Assembly (NCBI GenBank): GCA_964587755.1
Contig: CAZPMC010000014.1
Location: 1-50,763 of the forward strand
Reading direction: 5' to 3'
Source of the DNA: CAZPMC01 sp964587755
GTDB taxonomy: Bacteria > Bacillota > Clostridia > Acetivibrionales > DTU013
Length of the DNA stretch: 50,763 bases
Notes under the pieces: model-generated
Database searches by the model: none
What the model was told of the DNA's origin: nothing
Seen by the model: only the letters and a program-made list of their open reading frames with translations
In this document: positions 8,294 to 16,703 of the stretch, piece by piece
How the letters are laid out: each line of letters begins with the position of its first letter
How positions within the stretch are numbered: position 1 is the first letter of the stretch
Position numbers and translations under genes: made by a program

Positions 8294-9199
8294 TTGGAAA
8301 TATACCTGGATATTATTATCCTTGAAAATATTGTCATTAATTATTTAATACTTTTGGTGACAGCAAAATTTTCAAAGAACAGAACCAGCAGCTTAAGACT
8401 CCTGCTGGGGGCTCTTACAGGAGCACTTTATCTTGCATTGATGCTGCTTTTACCGTCTTTGAAAATTTATACAACTGTTTTGTCAAAGGTGCTGTTGTCA
8501 TTTGCAATGGTTGCCATTAGCTTCAATTTCAAAACAATAAGCAGCTTTATGAAATCATTAGCTCTTTTTTATGCAACCACCTTTTTATTTGCTGGTGCGG
8601 TTTTCGCATTTTTATTTATTAATGGCAGTGGAAGTATTATAAAAAATGGCATAGCCATTACCGGCGTATCATTTTTAAACGCAAAGTCATCACAGATTGT
8701 CCTTGCTATTGCCTTCACAATGATAATACTCAAGGTTGTGTGGGAATTCGTCCAGAGCAAGTTTCTTAAAGAAAAAATGCTTGTGCAGCTTCTAATTGCA
8801 TTTGACCAAAAATCCATTGGCCTTTATGCCCTTGTTGACACAGGTAATTCACTTCATGACCCCCTGACCAATAAGCCCGTTGTAGTCGTTGAATTTGCTG
8901 CTATTAAAGAGCTTCTGCCTGAGGAGATAAGAGAGATTTTTGAAATGGATTCGGAGAATGATTTAAGTGCTGTTACTAATACGATATCGTGCTCAACATG
9001 GTTTTCAAGATTCCGTTTAATACCATTTACCTCCCTGGGTAAAGAAAACGGTATGCTTATCGGATTTAAAGCTGATTATATAGAAATCGGCGATGAAAAT
9101 GAAAGAAGGGGTGTGAGTGATGTAACAGTTGGCATATACAATAAAGCGTTATCAAGAAATGAGAAGTACAGAGCTTTGCTCAACCCAGAACTAATTTAA
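8294..9199 (+). CDS. spoIIGA: SpoIIGA, pro-sigma-E processing aspartic peptidase
   Basis: Membrane protease that removes the pro-sequence of sigma-E in the mother cell. About five N-terminal hydrophobic segments cover residues 5-150. The C-terminal half is a cytosolic pepsin-like half domain with catalytic Asp182 in ALVDTGNSLHDPLT, and CSTWFSRFRLIPFTSLG lies further on. It starts at TTG 8294 with GAGG just upstream. Its neighbour sigE begins 19 bases after its stop and is its substrate. The upstream promoter suggests Spo0A control. Confidence 0.92.
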   Translation: MEIYLDIIILENIVINYLILLVTAKFSKNRTSSLRLLLGALTGALYLALMLLLPSLKIYTTVLSKVLLSFAMVAISFNFKTISSFMKSLALFYATTFLFAGAVFAFLFINGSGSIIKNGIAITGVSFLNAKSSQIVLAIAFTMIILKVVWEFVQSKFLKEKMLVQLLIAFDQKSIGLYALVDTGNSLHDPLTNKPVVVVEFAAIKELLPEEIREIFEMDSENDLSAVTNTISCSTWFSRFRLIPFTSLGKENGMLIGFKADYIEIGDENERRGVSDVTVGIYNKALSRNEKYRALLNPELI

Positions 9200-9218
9200 T
9201 TATACGAGGAGACTGTAT

Positions 9219-9950
9219 ATGGACCTTTTAAAAAAGTGCGCAGTTATTTTTAAAATTTGGTTTCTAAAACTACTTGCCAAGTTAAAATACCCTAAAGGAT
9301 ATCCTATTCATTATATAGGTGGAAGTGAAGCTTTGCCTCCGCCCCTAAGCCATGAAGAGGAAGCTTATCTTATTTCGAAGCTGGAACAGAAGGATTATGG
9401 AGTAAAAAGCATATTAATAGAACGAAATCTCGGGCTTGTTGTTTATATTGCAAGAAAGTTTGAAAATACCGGTATAGGTGTAGAGGATCTTGTATCAATC
9501 GGGACAATAGGACTTATTAAAGCAATCAACACCTTTAACCCGTCTAAAAATATTAAGCTGGCTACATATGCATCCAGGTGTATAGAGAACGAAATACTCA
9601 TGTATTTAAGAAGAAACAACAAAATTAAAACAGAAATATCTATCGACGAGCCTTTAAATATTGATTGGGATGGAAACGAGCTACTTCTGTCTGATATTCT
9701 GGGAACTGATAATGATATAATTCATCGCAGCCTGGAGGATGAAGTTGACAGGGAGCTTCTAAATACAGCCATGAAAAAGCTTTCCATGAGAGAGAAAAGA
9801 ATTATGGAACTGAGATTCGGCCTTATAAACGGAATTGAAAAAACACAGAAGGAAGTGGCCGATATGCTTGGTATTTCGCAGTCTTACATTTCTCGTCTGG
9901 AAAAAAGAATAATTGGCAGACTTAAAAAAGAAATCAACCGGATGATTTGA
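9219..9950 (+). CDS. sigE: sporulation sigma factor sigma-E precursor
   Basis: Early mother-cell sigma factor of the sigma-70 family. A hydrophobic/basic pro-sequence (MDLLKKCAVIFKIWFLKLLAK) precedes region 2, which carries NLGLVVYIARKFENTG, VEDLVSIGTIGLIKAI and the -10 recognition segment LATYASRCIENEILMYLRR. Region 4 ends with QKEVADMLGISQSYISRLEKR. At 243 aa it has the normal length for the family. It shares a transcript with spoIIGA. GAGGAG precedes the ATG. Confidence 0.96.
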   Translation: MDLLKKCAVIFKIWFLKLLAKLKYPKGYPIHYIGGSEALPPPLSHEEEAYLISKLEQKDYGVKSILIERNLGLVVYIARKFENTGIGVEDLVSIGTIGLIKAINTFNPSKNIKLATYASRCIENEILMYLRRNNKIKTEISIDEPLNIDWDGNELLLSDILGTDNDIIHRSLEDEVDRELLNTAMKKLSMREKRIMELRFGLINGIEKTQKEVADMLGISQSYISRLEKRIIGRLKKEINRMI

Positions 9951-10006
9951 TACTCCAAACTGGCTGTTGTCAAGGCCTTTCGTAAATATTTTTAAAATTA
10001 ATTTCA

Positions 10007-10034
10007 GTATAAAAAAGACCTCCATGGCAATAAT
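10007..10034 (+). promoter_or_regulatory. sigma-F/sigma-G-type forespore promoter of sigG
   Basis: GTATA (10007-10011) and GGCAATAAT (10026-10034) are 14 bases apart. They fit the GYATA and GGNNANANT patterns of forespore sigma factors. The element lies alone in the sigE-sigG gap about 47 bases before the sigG start, where a sigma-F promoter is expected. Confidence 0.65.
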
Positions 10035-10080
10035 GTTACTATTCAGAAACATTCAATATATTTCACCGGGAGGTTTTCTT
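10012..10080 (+). promoter_or_regulatory. RNA stem able to hide the sigG ribosome-binding site
   Basis: ACCTCC at 10018-10023 is complementary to GGAGGT at 10069-10074, the sigG Shine-Dalgarno site. Flanking A/T pairs and one G-U pair extend the stem to about nine pairs, with more beyond a mismatch. The anti-SD strand lies between the -35 and -10 of the forespore promoter. It is therefore present only in read-through RNA from sigE and absent from RNA started at the forespore promoter. Confidence 0.6.
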
Positions 10081-10854
10081 ATGCTAACCAACAAAGTAGA
10101 GATATGCGGTGTAAATACTTCTAAGCTGCCGGTACTGTCAAATGATCAGAAAAAGGTTCTATTTGAAAGAATGCACAATGGTGATGCTTCCGCTCGGGAA
10201 GAGTTTATCAACGGAAATTTAAGACTTGTATTGAGTGTAATACAAAGATTTAATAACAGGGGAGAATATGTTGATGACCTTTTTCAAGTAGGTTGTATCG
10301 GACTGATAAAGGCTATAGATAATTTTGATGTATCACAAAACGTTAAGTTTTCAACATACGCAGTACCAATGATTATCGGCGAAATAAGACGGTATCTGAG
10401 AGATAATAACTCTATCAGGGTTAGTAGATCCCTTCGTGACATAGCTTATAAAGCACTCCAAGCAAAAGAAAGACTGACGAACAAAAATTCCAAGGAACCA
10501 ACAATTACTGAAATAGCACAGGAGTTAAACCTTCCAAAGGAGGAGGTGGTTTTTGCCCTTGATGCAATACAGGACCCGATTTCATTATTTGAGTCGGTCT
10601 ACCATGATGGTGGTGATGCAATTTATGTTATGGATCAGGTAAAGGATGAAAAAAACATAGATGAGAATTGGCTGGAGAAGATTTCGTTAAAGGAGGCCAT
10701 GAGAAAGCTCAATGATAGAGAAAAGTTAATACTTAACCTCAGATTCTTTGAAGGGAGGACACAAATGGAGGTGGCAGAGGAAATAGGCATTTCTCAGGCA
10801 CAGGTATCCAGGCTTGAAAAAACAGCACTATCCCATATGAGAAAATATATATGA
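10081..10854 (+). CDS. sigG: sporulation sigma factor sigma-G
   Basis: Late forespore sigma factor. The start MLTNKVEICGVNTSKLPVL and region 2 (GNLRLVLSVIQRFNNRGEY, VDDLFQVGCIGLIKAIDNF, FSTYAVPMIIGEIRRYLRD) closely follow B. subtilis sigma-G. Region 4 ends QMEVAEEIGISQAQVSRLEK. Length is 257 aa. The ATG at 10081 is chosen over in-frame upstream codons because GGGAGG lies 7 bases before it and the protein N-terminus matches the family. Expression is probably controlled by the forespore promoter and RBS-hiding stem described at 10007-10080. Confidence 0.96.
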   Translation: MLTNKVEICGVNTSKLPVLSNDQKKVLFERMHNGDASAREEFINGNLRLVLSVIQRFNNRGEYVDDLFQVGCIGLIKAIDNFDVSQNVKFSTYAVPMIIGEIRRYLRDNNSIRVSRSLRDIAYKALQAKERLTNKNSKEPTITEIAQELNLPKEEVVFALDAIQDPISLFESVYHDGGDAIYVMDQVKDEKNIDENWLEKISLKEAMRKLNDREKLILNLRFFEGRTQMEVAEEIGISQAQVSRLEKTALSHMRKYI

Positions 10855-10856
10855 TT

Positions 10857-10885
10857 TTTACAGGTGTATAGACATATATTATATC
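10857..10885 (+). promoter_or_regulatory. candidate promoter for ylmC
   Basis: TTTACA (10857-10862), a 17-base spacer and TATATC (10880-10885) lie in the gap after sigG, 55 bases before the next start codon. The match is moderate (5/6 and 4/6) in an AT-rich stretch. Confidence 0.35.
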
Positions 10886-10940
10886 AGGCAGATGCATTCT
10901 TAATGCATAGTTAAAATGTTGCAGATGGTTGGTGGGTATA

Positions 10941-11201
10941 ATGAACCGCGCCTCTGATTTTAGGCAGAAGGAAGTAATAAATGTCTCTGACGGGAAACGT
11001 CTCGGATTTGTCTGCGATGTTGAGATCGACCTGGAAACTGGGAAAATTGATGCTGTGATATTACCTGGCGTTGGAAAACTGTTTGGTTTTCTTGGTAAGG
11101 ACAACGAGTTTGTGATACCCTGGGAAAAAATAGTGCGGGTAGGCGAGGATATTATACTAGTGGACTTAGACGAACGTTATATAAGGAGATATTTTGATTA
11201 A
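10941..11201 (+). CDS. YlmC/YmxH family PRC-barrel protein
   Basis: A small (86 aa) PRC-barrel protein. VINVSDGKRLGFVCDVEIDLETGKIDAVILPG, then GFLGKDNEFVIPWEKIVRVGEDIILVDL, gives the typical beta-rich pattern. The family is common in endospore formers, often next to sigG, and its function is not established. I chose ATG 10941, preceded by GGTGGG, over the ATG at 10929, which has no good RBS. Confidence 0.82.
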   Translation: MNRASDFRQKEVINVSDGKRLGFVCDVEIDLETGKIDAVILPGVGKLFGFLGKDNEFVIPWEKIVRVGEDIILVDLDERYIRRYFD

Positions 11202-11314
11202 GACTTATCATTAAAAATCTAAAGAATATTCTGATTATATCCGATAATTATTTAGAATACAGAAATTACTAAAGTTAAAACAATATTGGTGAAATGCCAT
11301 TTTGGAGGTTTAAA

Positions 11315-11770
11315 ATGAAATGTCCGTATTGTGGATTTTTGGAAGATAAGGTCATCGATTCGAGACCTACTGAAGAAGGCACGGCAATACGCCGTCGCAG
11401 GGAATGTAACAAGTGCTTAAAGCGTTTTACTACATATGAAAAAGTCGAAAGCGTTCCTTTGATGGTCATAAAAAAAGATAAAACACGTCAAGCATTCAAT
11501 CGCGAAAAGCTTCTTACCGGTTTATTAAGGGCTTGTGAAAAAAGACCTGTTTCAATAGATGCTCTAGAAAAAGTAGTAGATGAGATAGAAGCTCAGGCGT
11601 TGAATTCCTTAAAAAGAGAAATCACAACTCAGGAAATAGGTGAAATGGTAATGCACAAGCTTAAGGATTTGGATGAGGTTGCATATGTCAGATTTGCTTC
11701 AGTCTATAGGCAATTCAAAGATATTAACACCTTTATGGATGAGCTACATAAACTTCTAAAGGACAGATAA
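11315..11770 (+). CDS. nrdR: transcriptional repressor NrdR
   Basis: ATP/dATP-sensing repressor of ribonucleotide reductase genes. An N-terminal zinc ribbon has C3, C6, C31 and C34 (CPYC and CNKC) with the RRRRECNKCLKRFTTYE basic stretch. The ATP-cone domain starts near residue 48 (VIKKDKTRQAFNREKLLTGLLRAC). Length 151 aa is typical. GGAGGT lies 7 bases before ATG 11315. An ATG at 11294 would add MPFWRFK and lacks an RBS. No ribonucleotide reductase gene is in the window. Confidence 0.95.
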   Translation: MKCPYCGFLEDKVIDSRPTEEGTAIRRRRECNKCLKRFTTYEKVESVPLMVIKKDKTRQAFNREKLLTGLLRACEKRPVSIDALEKVVDEIEAQALNSLKREITTQEIGEMVMHKLKDLDEVAYVRFASVYRQFKDINTFMDELHKLLKDR

Positions 11771-11889
11771 GAATAAGCAAATGTAATAATATGTAAATTG
11801 GGTATGTACAAATTCAGTCAATTATAGTAGAATTGTGATGTAAATTTATGTTAAACGGCACAATATTTGCTACTGAAAGGCTGTGGCGT

Positions 11890-13425
11890 ATGTACTCCAA
11901 AATTAGAAGCTGTGGACTGCTTGGTATTGACGGATATATTGCGGATGTAGAGACATATATCAGCAGCGGCATACCTGCTTTCGATATTGTCGGTCTGGGG
12001 GATGCTACTATACGAGAGTCAAGAGAGCGCGTCAGGGCAGCAATAAAAAATTCAGGTTTTGAATTTCCCATACGAAGAATTACAATGAATTTGGCACCTG
12101 CCAATATAAAAAAAGAGGGCTCCTCATTTGATTTGCCTATTGCTCTGGGAGTATTGGCATCATCTGGTGAAATTGATATCAGCAAAGCAGAAAAAACTAT
12201 TTTTGTTGGCGAATTATCTCTTGACGGTCAAATAAAACCAGTCAAGGGAGTATTACCGATGGTTGTATGCTCAATGCATAATGGCTTTAAGGATTTTGTT
12301 CTTCCGGCTGCTAATGCAGATGAAGCTTCTGTTGTTAAAAATATAAACATAATCCCTGTAAAAAACCTTAAGCAAGCAGTATCATATATCAATCAGGAGC
12401 TTGCGATTGATCCTTTTCAAAGTACATGTGACTTCACGGAATCTGAAAAGTCTAAATATAATATTGATTTTTCAGATGTTAAGGGACAGGAAAATGCAAA
12501 AAGAGCACTTGAGGTGGCTGCTTCAGGCGGACACAATTGTATTATGATTGGAGCGCCGGGCTGTGGAAAGACAATGCTGGCTAGAAGGCTGCCTACAATT
12601 TTGCCGTCTTTGACTTTTGATGAAGCGTTAGAGGTAACAAAAATACACAGTATTGCAGGGATACTGCCTAAGGGCACACCTCTTGTCAAAACGAGACCCT
12701 TCAGAAGTCCCCACCATACTATTTCTGATACTGCCCTTATAGGCGGAGGCGCTATTCCAAAGCCGGGTGAAATAAGTCTTTCTCACTTTGGTGTCCTTTT
12801 CCTGGACGAAATGCCTGAGTTTAGTAAAAAATCCTTAGAGGTTCTTAGACAACCTTTAGAAGATGGTTTTATCACCATATCAAGAGTTAACAGCACTTTG
12901 ACTTATCCAGCCAAAACAATGCTTGTAGGTGCAGCAAACCCCTGTAAATGCGGTAAGTACCTTGATAAAGTGGAAGAGTGCACATGCACTCCAAGACAAA
13001 TCCATCAATACCTTGGAAAGCTTTCGGGGCCGCTTATGGATAGAATGGATATACATATCGAGGTGGTAAGTGTAAAATATAAGCAGCTTGACGAAGGCTT
13101 TCCCGGAGAAAGTTCCAAAGTCATCAGGCAGCGTGTTGAGAGAACCAGACGCATACAGCTTGACAGATATAAAAATTTAAGTATTTTCTCCAATTCACAG
13201 CTGGAACCCGCAATGATAAACAAATTTTGCAAACTGGATCATAAGTGTAAAGATATCCTAAATAATGCTTTTGATAAGCTTGGGTTGAGCGCAAGGGCTT
13301 ACAACAGGATTTTAAAGGTAGCCAGGACAATAGCTGATATGGATGAAAGTCAAAGCATCAAGCAGAGGCATCTTGCAGAGGCAATACAATACAGAAGTCT
13401 TGACAGAAAAATATGGGGGATATGA
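11890..13425 (+). CDS. comM: ComM/YifB family Mg-chelatase-like AAA+ ATPase
   Basis: AAA+ helicase-like protein of the YifB/ComM family, linked in other bacteria to branch migration during natural transformation. An N-terminal Lon-protease-like ChlI domain (MYSKIRSCGLLGIDGYIADVE) spans residues 1-190. The ATPase core has Walker A GAPGCGKTML, Walker B VLFLDEMPEF and the Mg-chelatase domain (RSPHHTISDTALIGGG). A C-terminal domain follows with a cysteine cluster CKCGKYLDKVEECTC. The start at ATG 11890 matches the family N-terminus. Codons upstream to 11848 are open but not conserved. dprA follows directly. Confidence 0.92.
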   Translation: MYSKIRSCGLLGIDGYIADVETYISSGIPAFDIVGLGDATIRESRERVRAAIKNSGFEFPIRRITMNLAPANIKKEGSSFDLPIALGVLASSGEIDISKAEKTIFVGELSLDGQIKPVKGVLPMVVCSMHNGFKDFVLPAANADEASVVKNINIIPVKNLKQAVSYINQELAIDPFQSTCDFTESEKSKYNIDFSDVKGQENAKRALEVAASGGHNCIMIGAPGCGKTMLARRLPTILPSLTFDEALEVTKIHSIAGILPKGTPLVKTRPFRSPHHTISDTALIGGGAIPKPGEISLSHFGVLFLDEMPEFSKKSLEVLRQPLEDGFITISRVNSTLTYPAKTMLVGAANPCKCGKYLDKVEECTCTPRQIHQYLGKLSGPLMDRMDIHIEVVSVKYKQLDEGFPGESSKVIRQRVERTRRIQLDRYKNLSIFSNSQLEPAMINKFCKLDHKCKDILNNAFDKLGLSARAYNRILKVARTIADMDESQSIKQRHLAEAIQYRSLDRKIWGI

Positions 13426-13438
13426 GGGAGTGATAAAT

Positions 13439-14536
13439 ATGCAAAGTAACATAAAATACTGGGTGTGGTTTAGCTCACTTACATACATTTCACCTCATAA
13501 AAAAGCACAGCTTCTTAATTACTTTGATGATCCGGCGCTGCTATGGGAATGCTCTGAGCAAGAATTAAAGACACTTGATTTCTTAACTACCCGTATGATT
13601 AAAATAATAACAAATAAGGCAGCCAGGAAAGAGCTACCCCTAATCATGGACAGAATTATAAAAAGTGATATCGATATAATGACCATTAAGGACAGCTTGT
13701 ATCCTGAAGAATTAAAAAACATACCTGCTCCTCCAGTGGTGCTATATTATAAAGGAACAATATTAAAAGATAAAAAAAGGATAGGCATAGTAGGCTCAAG
13801 AAGGGCTACTTTCTATGGTCTTGATATGGCAAAACGTCTATCGGCGGAGCTTGCTGAAAATGGGGTTACAGTTGTAAGCGGAATGGCCAGGGGAATAGAC
13901 TCAGAAGCTCACAAAGGCGCACTTGAGGCAGGCGGAAGGACTATTGCGGTATTTGGGTGCGGAGCAGATATTATTTACCCTCCGGAGAATGTAAAGCTTG
14001 CAGAGCAAATATGCGCATCCGGCGCAATAATTTCCGAATATCTGCCCGGGACGCCACCAGTACCCTTGAATTTTCCTGCAAGAAACAGAATCATCAGCGG
14101 CCTGTCTCAAGGAATTGTCATTGTGGAAGCAGGAGAAAAAAGTGGTTCCCTCATAACGGCAGATTTTGCTTTGGAGCAAGGCAGAGATGTGTTTGCCATA
14201 CCCGGAAACATAAACAGCAAAAACAGCAAGGGTACAAATAAGCTTATAAAAGACGGGGCAAAAATTGTGACAAATGCGACAGATATTTTAGAGGAATTAA
14301 AAATTGAGTATAAGAAAGAAAATATAATAGAAAATAAAAATGATTTAAAAACCCACTTACTCAACGCAAATGAAAGAACAATTGCCCAAAGATTACAAAA
14401 GGGAACTGCCCACATTGACGTAATAGCAAGGGATTGCGGCATTGATGTCCAGCTTGCGGGATCTGTACTTTTTATGCTGGAGTTAAGCGGATTTGTTGAG
14501 CAGCTTCCGGGTAAATATTATAAAATAGTAGAATAA
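13439..14536 (+). CDS. dprA: DNA-processing protein DprA/Smf
   Basis: Single-strand DNA-binding RecA loader for transformation and recombination. An N-terminal SAM/HhH-like region (residues 1-75) precedes the Rossmann-type DprA domain with IGIVGSRRATFYG, VVSGMARGIDSEAHKGAL and FPARNRIISGLSQG. A C-terminal winged helix (residues about 300-365) is DprA_WH-like. ATG 13439 lies 13 bases after the comM stop, with GAGGGAG upstream. The frame is open further up into comM but that part is not conserved. Confidence 0.94.
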   Translation: MQSNIKYWVWFSSLTYISPHKKAQLLNYFDDPALLWECSEQELKTLDFLTTRMIKIITNKAARKELPLIMDRIIKSDIDIMTIKDSLYPEELKNIPAPPVVLYYKGTILKDKKRIGIVGSRRATFYGLDMAKRLSAELAENGVTVVSGMARGIDSEAHKGALEAGGRTIAVFGCGADIIYPPENVKLAEQICASGAIISEYLPGTPPVPLNFPARNRIISGLSQGIVIVEAGEKSGSLITADFALEQGRDVFAIPGNINSKNSKGTNKLIKDGAKIVTNATDILEELKIEYKKENIIENKNDLKTHLLNANERTIAQRLQKGTAHIDVIARDCGIDVQLAGSVLFMLELSGFVEQLPGKYYKIVE

Positions 14537-14547
14537 ATGTGGCTATT

Positions 14548-14576
14548 TTGTAGATTTTCCTTTAAAATGTGATAAT
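14548..14576 (+). promoter_or_regulatory. candidate sigma-A promoter for topA-trmFO
   Basis: TTGTAG (14548-14553), a 17-base spacer and GATAAT (14571-14576) are in the 85-base gap after dprA, about 45 bases before topA. TG occurs just upstream of the -10. Confidence 0.5.
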
Positions 14577-14621
14577 ATATGATTTAATCGGGGTAGGTAA
14601 ATTTTAAATGTGGAGGATACA

Positions 14622-16703
14622 ATGGCAAAAAACCTAGTTATAGTTGAATCACCTGCAAAGGCAAACACCATTGGAAAATTTTTGGGGAAGGACTATAAAA
14701 TTGTAGCATCAGTGGGGCATGTAAGGGATTTGCCCAAAAGTCAATTAGGTGTAGATGTTGAGAATAATTTTGAGCCCAAATATATAACTATCCGGGGAAA
14801 AGGAGAAGTCATCAGCAAGCTTAAAAAAGATGCCAAAGCATCTGACAAAATATTTCTGGCAACAGACCCTGACCGAGAAGGAGAAGCCATATCATGGCAT
14901 CTTGCAGAAATTTTAAAAATCAATACTGAAAACAAATGCAGAATAACATTTAACGAAATTACAAAGAACGCTGTTAAAAGCGCAATTAAAACTCCAAGAA
15001 AAATTAATATGGATTTAGTTGATGCTCAGCAAGCAAGAAGAATACTTGATAGGATTGTGGGTTATAAGATAAGCCCTCTTCTTTGGAGAAAAGTCCGGAA
15101 AGGACTTAGCGCAGGACGTGTCCAATCAGTTGCGACAAGGCTGATTTGCGACAGGGAAGAGGAAATTGAAAAATTCGAGCCTCAAGAATACTGGTCCATA
15201 GTCGCCAAGCTTTCAAAGATGAAAAAAAGTCCTTCCTTTGATGCTAAGTTTTACGGAACTTCAGATGAGAAAATAGAGCTCACAAATGAAGCCCAGGTCA
15301 AGGACATTCTCAAAGAGATTGAGGGCAAGGATTTTGTTGTTGATAAGGTTAAAAAAAGCGAGAAAAAAAGAGCACCTGCTCCTCCTTTCATCACAAGCAC
15401 ATTGCAGCAGGAGGCATCCAGAAAACTTGGATTTCCCACTAGAAAAACAATGATGATAGCCCAGCAGCTCTATGAGGGGATTACTGTAAAGGGCAGAGGA
15501 ACTATAGGTCTTGTAACATATATCCGTACTGATTCTACAAGAATCTCTCCTGAGGCACAACAAGCTGCCAGGGATTATATTTTAGATAAATTCGGTCCTG
15601 AATTTATGCCGTCGGAGAAAAGAATATATAAGAATAAATCAGCATCACAGGATGCCCATGAAGCTATCAGACCCACATATTCCGATATTGACCCCCAAAG
15701 TGTTAAGGACTCACTTACAAATGACCAATTCAAACTATATAAATTAATTTGGTCAAGGTATATAGCATCCCAGATGTCCTCTGCCATATATGATACCGTG
15801 ACGGCAGACATATTGGCAGGAAGAATACTGTTTAGAGCCAACGGCTCCAAAATAAAGTTCCAGGGCTTTATTGCTGTATATACTGAGGGACAGGATGAAG
15901 AAAATGATGAGGCTCAATCGTCAATACCCGATCTGGAAGAAAATGAACAGCTAAAGGTCAAAAAAATTGAAGAAAAGCAGCATTTTACCCAACCACCCAT
16001 GAGATATACAGAAGCCACGTTGGTTAAGGCATTAGAGGAGAAAGGGATAGGCAGACCGAGCACCTACGCCCCTATAATAACAACCATACTGGCCAGGGGC
16101 TATGTGGAGAAGGAAAAGAAATACTTATTGCCTACAGAGCTGGGCAGAATAGTTAATGACCTGATGGTAAACCATTTTCAAGATATTGTGGATGTTCACT
16201 TTACTGCCCAATGGGAAAAGAAGCTGGATGAAGTTGAAGAGGGGACTAAGAAATGGGAAGATCTCATCAGGGATTTCTATGGTCCCTTTACACATGTATT
16301 AAAAGAAGCAGAAGATAAAATAGGGCAGATTGATATCCCCGATGAGGTTACCGATATAATTTGTGAAAAATGCGGACGCAACATGGTAATAAAAATGGGC
16401 AGATATGGTAAGTTTTTGGCTTGCCCGGGATTTCCCGAATGCAGAAATACCCGGCCTATTGTTGAAGAGGCAGGGGTAACATGTCCCAAATGTCAGGGTA
16501 AGGTGCTGATTAAAAAGACGAAAAAGAGAAGAAAATATTTGGGGTGTGAAAATAATCCCACATGTGACTTTATGACATGGGATATGCCCTCGGGCAAGAA
16601 TTGTCCAAAATGCGGAAATTTCATGACCCAGAAGTTTTCAGGCAAGAAAAAAATATTAATATGCAGTAATGAAAAGTGTGGTTTTACGACTGAGGACAAT
16701 TAA
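14622..16703 (+). CDS. topA: DNA topoisomerase I (type IA)
   Basis: Relaxes negative supercoils. An N-terminal Toprim domain (NLVIVESPAKANTIGKFL and ATDPDREGEAISWHLAE) is followed by the type IA core with catalytic Tyr300 in TYIRTDSTRIS. Three C-terminal zinc-ribbon repeats bind DNA: CEKCGRNMVIKMGRYGKFLA begins the first, CPKCQGKVLIKKT the second and CPKCGNFMTQKFSG the third. Length is 693 aa. TGGAGG precedes ATG 14622. It overlaps trmFO by one base. Confidence 0.97.
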   Translation: MAKNLVIVESPAKANTIGKFLGKDYKIVASVGHVRDLPKSQLGVDVENNFEPKYITIRGKGEVISKLKKDAKASDKIFLATDPDREGEAISWHLAEILKINTENKCRITFNEITKNAVKSAIKTPRKINMDLVDAQQARRILDRIVGYKISPLLWRKVRKGLSAGRVQSVATRLICDREEEIEKFEPQEYWSIVAKLSKMKKSPSFDAKFYGTSDEKIELTNEAQVKDILKEIEGKDFVVDKVKKSEKKRAPAPPFITSTLQQEASRKLGFPTRKTMMIAQQLYEGITVKGRGTIGLVTYIRTDSTRISPEAQQAARDYILDKFGPEFMPSEKRIYKNKSASQDAHEAIRPTYSDIDPQSVKDSLTNDQFKLYKLIWSRYIASQMSSAIYDTVTADILAGRILFRANGSKIKFQGFIAVYTEGQDEENDEAQSSIPDLEENEQLKVKKIEEKQHFTQPPMRYTEATLVKALEEKGIGRPSTYAPIITTILARGYVEKEKKYLLPTELGRIVNDLMVNHFQDIVDVHFTAQWEKKLDEVEEGTKKWEDLIRDFYGPFTHVLKEAEDKIGQIDIPDEVTDIICEKCGRNMVIKMGRYGKFLACPGFPECRNTRPIVEEAGVTCPKCQGKVLIKKTKKRRKYLGCENNPTCDFMTWDMPSGKNCPKCGNFMTQKFSGKKKILICSNEKCGFTTEDN

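Noticed and set aside
9967..10080. Upstream in-frame extension of sigG
   Set aside because: It would run through the promoter and RBS, and sigma-G proteins start at the MLTNKVEICG-like segment.
10855..10940. Small RNA or gene between sigG and ylmC
   Set aside because: Only a weak promoter-like pair is visible; no structure or coding signal.
13957..14241. 94-codon + strand frame inside dprA
   Set aside because: It is in another frame of the well-conserved DprA Rossmann domain and has no RBS.
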